A stretch of 64,000 nt of DNA from an uncultured Synechococcus sp. (GCA_913057985.1 CAJXPL010000012.1:1-64000); one strand, 5' to 3'. Shown: positions 51,902-61,729, counted from the first letter of the stretch. The notes: generated from the letters alone by a model not told the origin. Translations and numbers: made by a program.

Positions 51902-53083
51902 ATGAACACCTACGGCCGGTTCCCTTTGGCTCTGGCCAAAGGGAACGGCTGCTGGGTCAAGGACACCCAAGGCAGGCGCTACCTGGATGCCGTCGCCGGC
52001 ATCGCCACGTGCACCCTGGGCCACAGCGACAGGGCCATGCAGCGGGCTTTGCGAAAGCAGCTGGGTCGGCTCCAGCACGTGTCAAACCTCTATCGGATTC
52101 CGGAACAGGAAGAGCTGGCCAGCTGGCTGGTGAACAACAGCTGTGCCGACAGCGTCTTCTTCTGCAATTCCGGCGCCGAAGCCAATGAAGCCGCGATCAA
52201 GCTGGCCCGCAAACACGGCCATCAACGGCGCGGTATCGAACAGCCCGTGATTCTCACGGCAGCAGCCAGCTTCCATGGCCGCACGCTTGCGGCGGTCACC
52301 GCCACGGGTCAACCCAAGTACCACAAGGGTTTTGAGCCCATGGTGACCGGGTTTGATTATTTCCCATACAACGATCTGAAGGCCCTCGAAGCCCTGATCA
52401 ACCGCTACGAACAGGCCGGCCCCTCGATCGCGGCCGTTCTGGTTGAACCCCTGCAGGGGGAGGGTGGCGTCAACCCTGGAGATCGCGTTTTCTTCTCACG
52501 CCTGCGCGAGATCTGCACGGAGCGAAACATCCTGCTGATCCTTGATGAAGTGCAGGTGGGCATGGGGCGGAGTGGTCGCCTCTGGGGCTATGAACAGCTG
52601 GGCATCACCCCTGACGCCTTCACCCTGGCCAAGGGCCTGGGCGGTGGCCATGCCATTGGTGCCTTATTGGTGAATGCATCAGCTGATGTGTTCGAACCCG
52701 GCGACCACGCCAGCACCTTCGGAGGCAATCCTTTCGCCTGCAGAGCGGGGTTGACGGTGGCCACCGAAATCGAACGCCGCGACCTGCTGACCAACGTCAC
52801 AGCCCGTGGCGAACAACTGCGCGATGGACTCCAAGAGCTCGTGAACTGCTTCCCGGAGCACCTGCAAGGCGTGCGCGGCTGGGGCCTGCTGCAGGGAATC
52901 GTGATCCGGGAAGGCAGCAGTTGGACGGCACCCGCGCTGGCGAAAGCCGCCATCGATCACGGCCTGCTGCTCGTGGCGGCCGGCCCCTCGGTGCTGCGCA
53001 TGGTGCCCCCACTGACCATCAACAAGCGCGAGGTGCGCGAACTGCTGCGCCGTCTGGCGACAACCCTCTCCAGCCTCAGCTGA
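51902..53083 (+). CDS. argD: Acetylornithine aminotransferase
   Basis: PLP aminotransferase of arginine (and possibly lysine) synthesis. FCNSGAEANEAAIKLARKHG, FHGRTLAAVTATGQPKYHKG, LLILDEVQVGMGRSGRLWGY and the PLP-lysine in FTLAKGLGGGHAIGALLV. 393 aa from the ATG at 51902, which follows the tRNA by 13 bases, so both may share a transcript. No Shine-Dalgarno. folC starts right after its stop. Confidence 0.94.
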   Translation: MNTYGRFPLALAKGNGCWVKDTQGRRYLDAVAGIATCTLGHSDRAMQRALRKQLGRLQHVSNLYRIPEQEELASWLVNNSCADSVFFCNSGAEANEAAIKLARKHGHQRRGIEQPVILTAAASFHGRTLAAVTATGQPKYHKGFEPMVTGFDYFPYNDLKALEALINRYEQAGPSIAAVLVEPLQGEGGVNPGDRVFFSRLREICTERNILLILDEVQVGMGRSGRLWGYEQLGITPDAFTLAKGLGGGHAIGALLVNASADVFEPGDHASTFGGNPFACRAGLTVATEIERRDLLTNVTARGEQLRDGLQELVNCFPEHLQGVRGWGLLQGIVIREGSSWTAPALAKAAIDHGLLLVAAGPSVLRMVPPLTINKREVRELLRRLATTLSSLS

Positions 53084-54298
53084 GTGGACGATCTGTCTGA
53101 TCTGATCCCGCGCTTCGACCTGCGTGGCATGGATCTGCAGTTGGATCGCATGGATGCGGCCCTGCGCGAGCTCGACCATCCCTGTCGGACGATTCCCGCG
53201 ATCCAGGTGCTGGGCACCAACGGGAAGGGATCCATCGTCAGCTTTCTGGAATCAGCCCTCTGTGCCGCCGGCCTCCGCTGCGGTGTCACCACCTCCCCCC
53301 ACCTGGTGAGCTGGTGCGAACGCATCCGGATCCAGGGGAAACCCATTGCGATTGAAACCCTGCGCAGCCGGTTGCAGGAACTCCAGCCGCTGAACCAACG
53401 GCATCGGCTCACTCCGTTTGAACTGCTGGTGACAGCCGCCTTGTTGGAGTTCCAACAGCACGCCTGCGAGCTGCTGGTGCTGGAAGTGGGGCTGGGGGGA
53501 CGGCTTGATGCCACCACGGCCCATCCCTGCCGTCCTGTCGTAGCCGTCGCCAGCATTGGCCTGGACCACTGCGAGCACCTGGGCCACAGCCTCACCGCCA
53601 TCGCAACTGAAAAAGCGGCAGCGATCCCGCCTCAGGCCACCGTGATCAGTGGTGCACAAGCCCCTGAAGTGCGGGACGTGCTGGAGACAACCTGCCGGAC
53701 CCAGCAGGCCAGGCTCCACTGGGTGAAGCCCCTGGATCCAACCTGGCAACTGGGCTTGCCCGGCGCCATTCAGCGCAGCAACGCCGCTGTGGCCCTTGGT
53801 GCCCTGCAAGCCCTCTCGGGCTTGAGCTGGACGTTGCCTGAGGCTGTGATTCAGGAGGGCTTCGCCACAGCCCACTGGCCCGGTCGGCTGCAAAGCGTGC
53901 GTTGGGGTGACCACAGGCTTCGCCTTGATGGAGCCCACAATCCACCGGCCGCAGTGCAACTGGCCGAAGAACGCAGCCTGTGGAGCCATGCCGCCAATGG
54001 TGTGGTGTGGATCCTGGCAATCCAGGCCCACAAGGACGCTGTCGCCATGCTCCGGACGCTGCTGCAGCCGCAGGACCAGGCCTGGATCATTCCGGTGCCA
54101 AGCCACAGGAGCTGGAACCGGTCGGCCCTCCTCCAGGAACTGCCTCAGCTCGAGCACCAGCTGCAGGAGGCAGACAACCTCGAAACCGTGCTGCACCAGC
54201 TCAGCAGCAATGGATGGCCGACACCGGTGCCGATTGTTGCCGGATCGCTGTATCTGATCGGTGACCTGTTCGCTCGCGGCGTTGTAACGGCAGAGTGA
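53084..54298 (+). CDS. folC: Folylpolyglutamate synthase / dihydrofolate synthase
   Basis: GTG start directly after the argD stop. P-loop VLGTNGKGSIVSFLESALCA, SPHLVSWCERIRI, LEVGLGGRLDATTAHPCRPV, SIGLDHCEHLGHSLTAIATE and the C-terminal RLDGAHNPPAAVQLAEERSL. 404 aa. Four-base overlap with the next gene. Confidence 0.94.
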   Translation: MDDLSDLIPRFDLRGMDLQLDRMDAALRELDHPCRTIPAIQVLGTNGKGSIVSFLESALCAAGLRCGVTTSPHLVSWCERIRIQGKPIAIETLRSRLQELQPLNQRHRLTPFELLVTAALLEFQQHACELLVLEVGLGGRLDATTAHPCRPVVAVASIGLDHCEHLGHSLTAIATEKAAAIPPQATVISGAQAPEVRDVLETTCRTQQARLHWVKPLDPTWQLGLPGAIQRSNAAVALGALQALSGLSWTLPEAVIQEGFATAHWPGRLQSVRWGDHRLRLDGAHNPPAAVQLAEERSLWSHAANGVVWILAIQAHKDAVAMLRTLLQPQDQAWIIPVPSHRSWNRSALLQELPQLEHQLQEADNLETVLHQLSSNGWPTPVPIVAGSLYLIGDLFARGVVTAE

Positions 54299-54840
54299 GC
54301 ACAGCTTGCGCGTGGACTGTGCTGCGAATCTCCTGGTTGCTGGGCCTTCTCCTGCCCCTCCTGCTCATGGCAACGCCGGCCCTGGCCCTGGACACCTCAG
54401 CTGGGGTGGGACTGCAGGATCGTGCCCTATTCCAGGAAAAGGTGGACTACACGCTCACCAACCAGAGCAACGGCGACTTCGAGGGGCAGAACCTGGCCAA
54501 CACATCCTTCGCCGGAGCCGTGGGCCGCGGAGCGAATTTCCGGGGCGCCAACCTGCATGGCGCGATCCTCACCCAAGGGGCCTTCGCCGAAGCTGATTTC
54601 CAGGGAGCTGACCTCTCCGACGCCCTGATGGATCGCGCCGACTTCGTCGCCACCGATCTACGCAATGCCGTGCTGACGGGGATCATTGCGTCGGGCAGCA
54701 GCTTCAGCAACGCTCAGATCGAGGGGGCCGATTTCACGGATGCCCTGCTTGATCGTGATGATCAACGCCGGCTGTGCAGCGAGGCCGATGGCATCAACCC
54801 CAGCACCGGAGTTTCCACCTTCGACAGCTTGGGCTGCTGA
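54295..54840 (+). CDS. Exported pentapeptide-repeat protein
   Basis: GTG start; signal peptide (LRISWLLGLLLPLLLMATPA, cleavage near ALALD). The mature part has A(D/N)LxX repeats: GANFRGANLHGAI, EADFQGADLSDALMDRADFV, ATDLRNAVL, and AQIEGADFTDALL, a right-handed beta-helix. Similar lumenal pentapeptide proteins occur in thylakoids. 181 aa; function unknown. Confidence 0.88.
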   Translation: MSTACAWTVLRISWLLGLLLPLLLMATPALALDTSAGVGLQDRALFQEKVDYTLTNQSNGDFEGQNLANTSFAGAVGRGANFRGANLHGAILTQGAFAEADFQGADLSDALMDRADFVATDLRNAVLTGIIASGSSFSNAQIEGADFTDALLDRDDQRRLCSEADGINPSTGVSTFDSLGC

Positions 54841-54843
54841 TCC

Positions 54844-56208
54844 TCAGGAGCGCTCCTCCCAACCTCGAAGCTTGCCGGGATTGAGCAGGCCCTCGGGATC
54901 AAAGCGCTGCTTGGCCGCCACCTGATCGGCATCGATGACGCCAAGGCCGCCGTCTTCCACGGTGATCACGTGGGGGTTGAACAACACGGCACCCGCGGCC
55001 CTGCAGTCGTCCATCAACCGGTTCAGCTGATCTGCCCCCTGCCAACGCACGAGCGGCAGAGCCGCCAGCCGAGGACAGCCCTGCTGACGCACAAGCTCGA
55101 GATGCCAGAGCAGGGCATCACCCCAGCGCTGCTTCAAGGCCGCCATCGCTGGGGCCTCCGGTTGCGGCAACAGCATCTGCAGGTAGGTCCATCCCGGCTC
55201 TGAAGCCCGCACATGCAGGGTGGTGTGGTTCCAGCTCAGCTCGCGCAAGCCATTGCCCCCGGAGAGATCCTCAGGGCCGAGATCCCGCAGGATGGCGCCA
55301 GCTGACTGCGCCATCCGTTGCAGGCTGTTGAGCCCATCGGGGGCAACGAGCAACAGCAGCCGATGCGCCGAGACGGCAGGACCACCCCAGCTGGGCATCC
55401 GGGGCAACAGCGGCTGTTCCAGCAGGCTCGCCAAATGGAGATCCAAGGCCGAGGCAGCGATCCGTTGCATCAGCTCAATCGCCTGCTCCCAGTGCTCGCA
55501 GTCCACGCTCACCTGGTGCCAGTTGACCGCTGGAGCTGTGGCCAGGCTGAGGGCCGTGATGATGCCGTTGGTGCCGTAGGCGTGATTCAAAGCCTCCGCA
55601 TCCATCTCGCCGAGTTGATGGCGCCGGGCATCGGGGCGTAGCGGCACGATCTCCAACCCGAGCAGATGACCTGGATCCCGCAGGAAGCCCCAGCGCAGGG
55701 AACCGATGCCCCCAGAGCCCCCTGCCACAAAGCCGCCAATGGTGGCGCTGCGCCAAGTGCTGGGCATCAAGCGCAGCTGGCGTCCATGCCGGCGCAACTC
55801 CTGATCCAGATCGCGCATCACACAGCCCGGTTCCACCGTCACCACCCCGGTGATCGGATCAATCGCGCGGATCTGCCGCAGGGCTGTGGTGAGCATCACC
55901 ACGCCGCCCTGCAGAGGCACACACTGGCCGTAGTTCCCTGTCCCGGAGCCGCGCAGGGTTAAGGGAACCTGGTGCTCAGCGCAGGCCGAAGCCAGCCGTT
56001 CAACGGCATCCACCGTGCGCGGACGAACCACCAACTCAGCACGGCAGGCCTCCAGCCGCGGCGTCAGGACGGGGGAGTACTCAAAGGCGTCCCGGGAATG
56101 GCGCTGCAGCTCCCCCGGTTCCTCCAACAGCTCCAGTTCCGGAACAGCAGTGAGGGCTTGCCGCAGGGCAATCAAGGCTTCGGCGCGACCCATGGCGTGG
56201 CGGAACAC
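54844..56208 (-). CDS. FAD-binding oxidoreductase (GlcD/VAO-type)
   Basis: 454 aa. PCMH FAD domain: VVRPRTVDAVERLASACAEH, VPLTLRGSGTGNYGQCVPLQ, VTVEPGCVMRDLDQELRRHG and GGFVAGGSGGIGSLRWGFLR; C-terminal cap ends in DPEGLLNPGKLRGWEE. Oxidises a 2-hydroxy acid or related substrate; the electron acceptor is unknown. Start at 56208 or the ATG at 56193. Last gene of a three-gene minus operon. Confidence 0.88.
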   Translation of the reverse strand: MFRHAMGRAEALIALRQALTAVPELELLEEPGELQRHSRDAFEYSPVLTPRLEACRAELVVRPRTVDAVERLASACAEHQVPLTLRGSGTGNYGQCVPLQGGVVMLTTALRQIRAIDPITGVVTVEPGCVMRDLDQELRRHGRQLRLMPSTWRSATIGGFVAGGSGGIGSLRWGFLRDPGHLLGLEIVPLRPDARRHQLGEMDAEALNHAYGTNGIITALSLATAPAVNWHQVSVDCEHWEQAIELMQRIAASALDLHLASLLEQPLLPRMPSWGGPAVSAHRLLLLVAPDGLNSLQRMAQSAGAILRDLGPEDLSGGNGLRELSWNHTTLHVRASEPGWTYLQMLLPQPEAPAMAALKQRWGDALLWHLELVRQQGCPRLAALPLVRWQGADQLNRLMDDCRAAGAVLFNPHVITVEDGGLGVIDADQVAAKQRFDPEGLLNPGKLRGWEERS

Positions 56209-56211
56209 TGG

Positions 56212-57492
56212 TCAGGGTCTAGCGCCCGGTGACGACTGCCAGTGGCCGTCCACGAGAACCTGACGCTGGGGAGCACAACGGATCAGGTCCGACCAGCCCT
56301 GGCCCTCCATGCTGATCAGATCGGCGGGAGCTCCGGCCCGCAGCACCCCATCCCACTCCAGTTGAAGAATGGCGGGCGGTGCCGTGGTGAAAGGGGCCAG
56401 GCCCAGGCGCTGCCAAGGCAACAACTGAGTCAACGGCATCGATGCGGCCAGCAGGGCCAAGGGATCAAAGTCACCTCCCGGGAACCAGGGGTCGGCCACG
56501 TTGTCACCCGCCACCGCCACCGGAACACCAGAACGTTGCAACTGACGGATCGGGGCCTGCGGACGCTGAAGTGGTGTGGCGTGATCCGCCCGCGCCAGCA
56601 ACCAGGCATTGGTGAGGGGCAGGGCAATCACACTGAGCTGCGCTGCTGCCATGCGCTCTGCCAACCGCATCAGGCGTGACGCCGGCAGCAGAGAAAGACT
56701 GCTGGCATGGCTGCAGGTGACGGGAACCTGCACCGGCACGCGCTGCAGGGCCTTCAACAGCTGAACCATGCCCTGCGCCGGACCGTGATCCGCCTCATCG
56801 ATGTGCAGATCGATGCCGCAGTTGTGGCGATCAGCCAGGCGCAACAACACCTCCAACTGCTCGGTGACCAGAGCCGATCCACAAGGAGGGGTCAGCACAC
56901 CACCAAGACAGCCGCCACTGGCGGCCACACGACGCGCCAGAGCATCCGCTTCAGCTGAACACCAGAATTCCAAGGGCACCAGCGCCACCAGCTGGAGATC
57001 AATGCGGGTGCGCCAGCGCTGCTGCAGGGTGAGCAAGGCCTCCCAACTGGGCTCAGCACCGGGGCCTCCACTATCCACATGGCTGCGCATGGCCCGCAGA
57101 CCATTGGCGAATGCCCTCTCCATCGCGCGCTCTCCGCGTTGAAGCACACAGGCCACGGTTCGGCTGCTGTGCTCCCGCAGGTTGGCCTCCAGGGCACCGC
57201 CATAGCTGCCGCTGAGGTTTGGATGCTCCTGCCAGGTGTAGGCCTTGTCCAAATGGACATGGCAGTCGACCAAGCGCGGCAGCACCATCCGAGACGGAGA
57301 CACGCGTTCGGCGGGCAGGGGCATGGGCTCCCGCAGACGCCCCTGATGCCAGGCAAGCCGCACAGGCGTCAGCCCTTGCTTCTCAACCTCCGGCAAGGGC
57401 GTTGAAGGGGCGAAATCCAGCAGTCCCAGGGGTGCCCAGGCCTCAAGGGCACCACTGCCCGGCTTGGCCTCAAGAGACGGGGTGTCCATCAC
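56212..57492 (-). CDS. Amidohydrolase, cytosine-deaminase-like
   Basis: 426 aa. Metal-site and deaminase motifs: PRLVDCHVHLDKAYTWQEHP, SHVDSGGPGAE, GIDLHIDEADHGPAQGMVQL (HxxE), VTCSHASSLSLLP and VAGDNVADPWFPGGDFDPLA. This is the order of CodA/atrazine-type hydrolases; substrate unknown. Upstream overlap with the DUF4359 gene and a 3-base gap to the FAD oxidoreductase suggest a shared pathway. Confidence 0.85.
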   Translation of the reverse strand: MMDTPSLEAKPGSGALEAWAPLGLLDFAPSTPLPEVEKQGLTPVRLAWHQGRLREPMPLPAERVSPSRMVLPRLVDCHVHLDKAYTWQEHPNLSGSYGGALEANLREHSSRTVACVLQRGERAMERAFANGLRAMRSHVDSGGPGAEPSWEALLTLQQRWRTRIDLQLVALVPLEFWCSAEADALARRVAASGGCLGGVLTPPCGSALVTEQLEVLLRLADRHNCGIDLHIDEADHGPAQGMVQLLKALQRVPVQVPVTCSHASSLSLLPASRLMRLAERMAAAQLSVIALPLTNAWLLARADHATPLQRPQAPIRQLQRSGVPVAVAGDNVADPWFPGGDFDPLALLAASMPLTQLLPWQRLGLAPFTTAPPAILQLEWDGVLRAGAPADLISMEGQGWSDLIRCAPQRQVLVDGHWQSSPGARP

Positions 57493-57920
57493 CGCTCAGC
57501 ACCATTGCTGGCATCGGTGCGGAGGACGACGAAACGACCGGCCACACCAAGGCTGAGCACTTCAAAACCAGGCAGGCGCAGACCCGGCAGCATCTCCTTC
57601 CGTTCCATCCGCGTGGAATAGAGACTGGCCACAAACAAGTTGCGGCGGATGGTGAACTGGCCTGCCAATGCCCCCAGTGCATCCCGCTGGGAGGCAATCA
57701 GTTCAGGGCAATTGCGAATCCAGAGACGCAGGACCATCGGCAGGGTTGGTTCGTCGCACAGTTCCTTGGTGCCCAACCGGACCAGCTGGTCTCCGGCATG
57801 GGCCTGGTAGTCCTCCAACGATGGGTTGGATACCACCAGCGACAGCACCCCGGCCGCCGCAATCCCCCCCGCCAACATCGCCAGAGCAGACCGACCTTGC
57901 GGACGCGATGAACGGGACAC
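57489..57920 (-). CDS. DUF4359-type exported protein
   Basis: 143 aa; N-terminal membrane/signal segment (ALAMLAGGIAAAGVLSLVVS), then SLEDYQAHAGDQLVRLGTKE, two Cys, NLFVASLYSTRM and VLSLGVAGRFVVL, which fits the DUF4359 family of cyanobacteria. Function unknown. First gene of the operon with the amidohydrolase. Confidence 0.75.
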   Translation of the reverse strand: MSRSSRPQGRSALAMLAGGIAAAGVLSLVVSNPSLEDYQAHAGDQLVRLGTKELCDEPTLPMVLRLWIRNCPELIASQRDALGALAGQFTIRRNLFVASLYSTRMERKEMLPGLRLPGFEVLSLGVAGRFVVLRTDASNGAER

Positions 57921-57961
57921 CAGGCAGGCTGCAGCTCGTGTTGGTAGATTCTCACGGACGC

Positions 57962-58035
57962 GGCGGGCGTCGCCAAGTGGTTAAGGCAGCGGCTTGTGGC
58001 GCCGCTATTCGGGGGTTCGAATCCCCTCGCTCGCC
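57962..58035 (+). tRNA. tRNA-His (GTG)
   Basis: Encoded G-1 at 57962, acceptor GCGGGCG/CGCTCGC, anticodon stem GCGGC/GCCGC with loop TTGTGGC (anticodon GTG), T loop TTCGAAT, discriminator C, as expected for tRNA-His. Confidence 0.96.
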
Positions 58036-58038
58036 CTT

Positions 58039-59124
58039 CTAACAACTCAACAAAGCGTCCAGGAGAGGTTCTGCACCCCAGCGGATTGGATCCGTGCAGG
58101 GCAGACCCAGGGTCTGGCGGATGCGCTCCACCTCCTCTCGAGCCTGGGCCTCATCAAGGCGTGCTGTGTTGAGGGCGACAGCGGCCACCTTGGCTGGCTC
58201 ACCGGCCCCATCAGGCCGAGCCCAACTTGCCAGGGTTTCAGTGGTGGCCACCAAAGCCTCAAGGCTGGGGAGAGGAATCTGAGGCAGCCGGTCGATGGTC
58301 TGCTGTGCTGCCCGATGCACGAGCAACAGAGCCGTCGGCTGGGTACCGCGCAACAGGGGCAGGGTGGCTGTTGAGGCCGGATGGCAGAGCGACCCCTGCC
58401 CCTCCACCAGCACAAGACCCTGCTCCGGCAGAGCCGCCGCCGCGCGAAGCACCGCCGCCTCCACCGCACCGGCGGCGTAATCGACGCGCACAGCATCCAG
58501 GGCGACCCCTTCTCCGCTGATCAGAATTCCGGCCTGCCCTGTGCCCACAAAGCGCGCGGGGATCCCGGAGCGCTGGGCTGCCTCCAGGAGAGACAGGCAT
58601 GCGCTCATCTTGCCGACAGCCATATCGGTGCCAATGGCCAGAAGGCGCTGGCAGGGAAGCTCTGCAGCGCGGGCCTGGCCAACGTTGAGACCTTCCGGCT
58701 CCCGGCGAAGATCCCAGATCCAACGGTCAGGCCAGCAGGCTTCCGCCAGCTCAGGATCATCGGCCAGCCGGGTGTGGAGTCCGCTGGCGAGGTGAAGGCC
58801 GGCGCGCAACGCCGCCAAGGCATCGTGGCGGACAAGATCAGGCAGCCGCCCCCCCGAGGGAGCCAGGCCGACCACAGCAACCTCAGGCTCGTAGGGCAGC
58901 GCCGCAGCCAAATCCGCCACCACCGGCACGTCCCGCTCGATACCGGTGACGCGTTGCAGAGACTGACCCGCATGGTCGGGATCGATCACCGCGACGATCG
59001 GTCCGGCACGGTGGCGGAGCATGGCCAGACCGGTCTTGCCAGTGAGGCTGGCCAATCCGCCGTGTTGTAGCAGCACCAACCGCATCTCCCGAAATCCCGG
59101 CGGCGCCTGAATCCCGCGCATCAC
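58039..59124 (-). CDS. DUF1611 protein, DgcN-like
   Basis: 361 aa with two parts: an N-terminal Rossmann-like domain (VVADLAAALPYEPEVAVVGL, LVRHDALAALRAGLHLASGL) and a C-terminal P-loop-like domain (LLAIGTDMAVGKMSACLSLL, GTGQAGILISGEGVALDAVR, LVEGQGSLCHPAST). DUF1611 includes DgcN, which with the neighbouring enolase-type racemase DgcA acts on D-glutamate as an N-acetyltransferase. The four-base overlap with the dgcA-like gene supports that pairing. Exact substrate unproven. Confidence 0.8.
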   Translation of the reverse strand: MMRGIQAPPGFREMRLVLLQHGGLASLTGKTGLAMLRHRAGPIVAVIDPDHAGQSLQRVTGIERDVPVVADLAAALPYEPEVAVVGLAPSGGRLPDLVRHDALAALRAGLHLASGLHTRLADDPELAEACWPDRWIWDLRREPEGLNVGQARAAELPCQRLLAIGTDMAVGKMSACLSLLEAAQRSGIPARFVGTGQAGILISGEGVALDAVRVDYAAGAVEAAVLRAAAALPEQGLVLVEGQGSLCHPASTATLPLLRGTQPTALLLVHRAAQQTIDRLPQIPLPSLEALVATTETLASWARPDGAGEPAKVAAVALNTARLDEAQAREEVERIRQTLGLPCTDPIRWGAEPLLDALLSC

Positions 59125-60233
59125 GCTGCTGTGCCTCCTGCAGGACGGATCCCCAATCCAGCCATCGCCGAAGGTCGCAAACGATCGTTCTGCAACTCAA
59201 GGCCCACAAAGGGGTCATCCACCAAGTTGAGGTGGCTGTCGAGATCCGGCCAACGAATCAGAGGCAACATCTGGGCCGCTGCGCCGTTCAACAACGAGCT
59301 GTCGGAGTAACACCCCACCATCAGGTCCAGCCCCTTCGTCTGCGCCACCTGGGCCATTAGCAGGGCCTGACTGAGCCCGCCGGTCTTGAGCAGCTTGAGA
59401 TTCACACCATCCACCACGGGAGCCAGGCGCAGCAGATCGTCCAGATCCCAGCAGCTTTCATCCGCCACCAGGGCCATCGGACAGTGGGGGTGAAGCGCCG
59501 CGAATCCCGCTGTGTCCTGCGTGGGATCCAGATCGGGAGCCAGGGGTTGCTCCAGCAGCACCACCCGGTGTGCGGCCAGGGGCTCCAGCATTTGCCTGGC
59601 CTGATCCACGGTCCATCCGCCGTTGGCATCCACCTGCAGTTCGATGGCCACACCCTGCCGCTGGGATTGATCCTTGATGGCTTGGGCCACCGCCTCCAAC
59701 AGGCTGAGGTCGTGGTCCAACCCGTCAGGGCTGCCCAGCTTGAGCTTCACCCGTGTCGCCGGCAGCTGCGTCCACCAGCGTTGGAGACGATCCAACACGG
59801 CATCCACAGAAGCCAGTCCCAGGGTGACGCTGGTGGCCACACCCTCGGCTGGATCCAACCCCCAGAGCCGCCACAGCGGATGGCCGAGCCGTTGGCCATG
59901 CCAGTCCCACAAGGCCAGGTCGATGGCACAACGGGCCGGGGGACTCAGGGATGCAAGCAGGGGCTCAAACCGTTGCGGACGGTGGGGATCCAGAGCTTCC
60001 AGTTGCGGCAAAAGCCCCAGCAGTTCCTGTTCCACAGCCTCAAGGGCAAAGGCTCGGTGGCCGGTCTCAAATCCCCCGGTCTCGCCGCGGCCCACCAGCC
60101 CATCACGTTCCAACCTGAGCTCTAACCGCACCACGGCAGCGGTGGTGCCCCGGCTGATCGTGAGGGGCACGGCCTTGGTGAGCGAAAACCGTGTGAGGGC
60201 CCAGCCCATCGCCATCCGGCTGTCAATCTCCAA
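59121..60233 (-). CDS. Enolase-superfamily racemase/epimerase, DgcA-like
   Basis: 370 aa of the muconate-lactonizing/dipeptide-epimerase group: KxK acid/base RVKLKLG (about residue 160), metal ligands in QVDANGGW, LLEQPLAPD and ALVADESCW, second base Lys in NLKLLKTGG, and MVGCYSDSSL. Such enzymes epimerise dipeptides (L-Ala-D/L-Glu) or N-acyl amino acids. Together with the DUF1611 gene the N-acetyl-glutamate racemase (DgcA) is likely; a muropeptide epimerase is the alternative. Confidence 0.82.
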   Translation of the reverse strand: MEIDSRMAMGWALTRFSLTKAVPLTISRGTTAAVVRLELRLERDGLVGRGETGGFETGHRAFALEAVEQELLGLLPQLEALDPHRPQRFEPLLASLSPPARCAIDLALWDWHGQRLGHPLWRLWGLDPAEGVATSVTLGLASVDAVLDRLQRWWTQLPATRVKLKLGSPDGLDHDLSLLEAVAQAIKDQSQRQGVAIELQVDANGGWTVDQARQMLEPLAAHRVVLLEQPLAPDLDPTQDTAGFAALHPHCPMALVADESCWDLDDLLRLAPVVDGVNLKLLKTGGLSQALLMAQVAQTKGLDLMVGCYSDSSLLNGAAAQMLPLIRWPDLDSHLNLVDDPFVGLELQNDRLRPSAMAGLGIRPAGGTAA

Positions 60234-60283
60234 ACTGACACAACACCGCTGTGACTCACACTGAGAAGGCTTGAGCCAGAGAT

Positions 60284-61678
60284 TTGGTCGCCTCCGCCCC
60301 CCTCGCCACTGACGCCACCGCCAACCCCCAGCGCGGCAGCTACTGGATCACCACGTTCGGCTGCCAGATGAACAAGGCGGACTCCGAACGGATGGCGGGA
60401 ATCCTGGAGGCCATGGGCTATCGGGAGGCGTCAGCCGAACTGGATGCCGATCTGGTGCTCTACAACACCTGCACCATCCGGGACAACGCCGAGCAGAAGG
60501 TTTACAGCTACCTCGGAAGACAGGCCCAGAGGAAACGCAGCAACCCCAATCTCACCCTGGTGGTGGCGGGCTGCGTTGCTCAGCAGGAGGGCGAGTCCCT
60601 GCTCCGGCGGGTGCCGGAGCTGGATCTGGTGATGGGACCGCAACACGCCAATCGGCTTGAAACCCTTCTGCTGCAGGTGGACAGCGGTCAGCAGGTGGTC
60701 GCCACCGAAGACCACCACATCCTTGAAGACATCACCACGGCCCGCCGAGACAGCAGCATCTGTGGCTGGGTGAACGTGATCTACGGCTGCAACGAACGTT
60801 GCACCTACTGCGTGGTGCCCTCCGTGCGCGGCAAGGAACAATCACGACTGCCCCAGTCGATCAAGCTGGAAATGGAGGGTCTTGCCGCCCAGGGCTACAA
60901 GGAAATCACCCTGCTCGGACAGAACATTGATGCCTACGGCCGCGATCTGCCTGGCATCACGCCGGAGGGTCGCCGCCAACACACCCTCACGGATCTGCTC
61001 CATCACGTCCACGACGTGGAGGGCATTGAACGGATCCGTTTTGCCACCAGCCATCCGCGCTACTTCACCGAGCGGCTGATCGATGCCTGTGCCGACCTGC
61101 CCAAGCTCTGCGAACACTTCCACATTCCGTTTCAGAGCGGGGACAACGACGTGTTGCAGGCCATGGCCCGGGGCTACACCGTTGAGCGCTACCGGCGGAT
61201 CATCGACCGCATCCGTGAGCGCATGCCCGATGCCTCCCTCAGTGCCGATGTGATCGTTGCCTTCCCTGGCGAAACCGATGCGCAGTACCGCCGCACCCTC
61301 GATCTGATCGAAGAGATCGGTTTCGATCAGGTGAACACAGCGGCCTATTCACCCCGGCCCAATACCCCTGCAGCCCATTGGGACAACCAGCTGCCGGAGG
61401 AGGTGAAGGTGGAACGCCTGCGCGAAATCAATGTCCTGGTGGAACGCTGCGCCCGGAAGGCCAATGCCCGCTATGAGGGGCGCACGGAAGAAGTGCTGGC
61501 GGAGGGCATCAACCCCAAGGACCCATCGCAGCTGATGGGGCGAACCCGCACCAATCGCCTGACCTTCTTCAGCTCCACCGGAGCGGATGGTCGTGCCTAC
61601 AAAGCGGGCGATCTCGTGCCGGTGCGCATCGATGCGGTGCGCTCCTTTTCACTCAGCGGCAGCCCCCTGCCCCACTGA
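60284..61678 (+). CDS. miaB: tRNA methylthiotransferase MiaB
   Basis: Radical-SAM enzyme that makes ms2i6A37. N-terminal UPF0004 cluster cysteines ([55 protein letters not shown]), radical SAM CxxxCxxC in [20 protein letters not shown], and a TRAM domain at the end ([16 protein letters not shown]). 464 aa, TTG start. Confidence 0.96.
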   Translation: MVASAPLATDATANPQRGSYWITTFGCQMNKADSERMAGILEAMGYREASAELDADLVLYNTCTIRDNAEQKVYSYLGRQAQRKRSNPNLTLVVAGCVAQQEGESLLRRVPELDLVMGPQHANRLETLLLQVDSGQQVVATEDHHILEDITTARRDSSICGWVNVIYGCNERCTYCVVPSVRGKEQSRLPQSIKLEMEGLAAQGYKEITLLGQNIDAYGRDLPGITPEGRRQHTLTDLLHHVHDVEGIERIRFATSHPRYFTERLIDACADLPKLCEHFHIPFQSGDNDVLQAMARGYTVERYRRIIDRIRERMPDASLSADVIVAFPGETDAQYRRTLDLIEEIGFDQVNTAAYSPRPNTPAAHWDNQLPEEVKVERLREINVLVERCARKANARYEGRTEEVLAEGINPKDPSQLMGRTRTNRLTFFSSTGADGRAYKAGDLVPVRIDAVRSFSLSGSPLPH

Positions 61679-61729
61679 GCACAACGCTGATACCTTTGGC
61701 GCTCCCACCGCTCAGGGGTCGCCGCATTC

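Noticed and set aside
57962-58035. Integration scar at tRNA-His
   Set aside because: The flanks are core genes with normal composition and no repeat of the tRNA 3' end.
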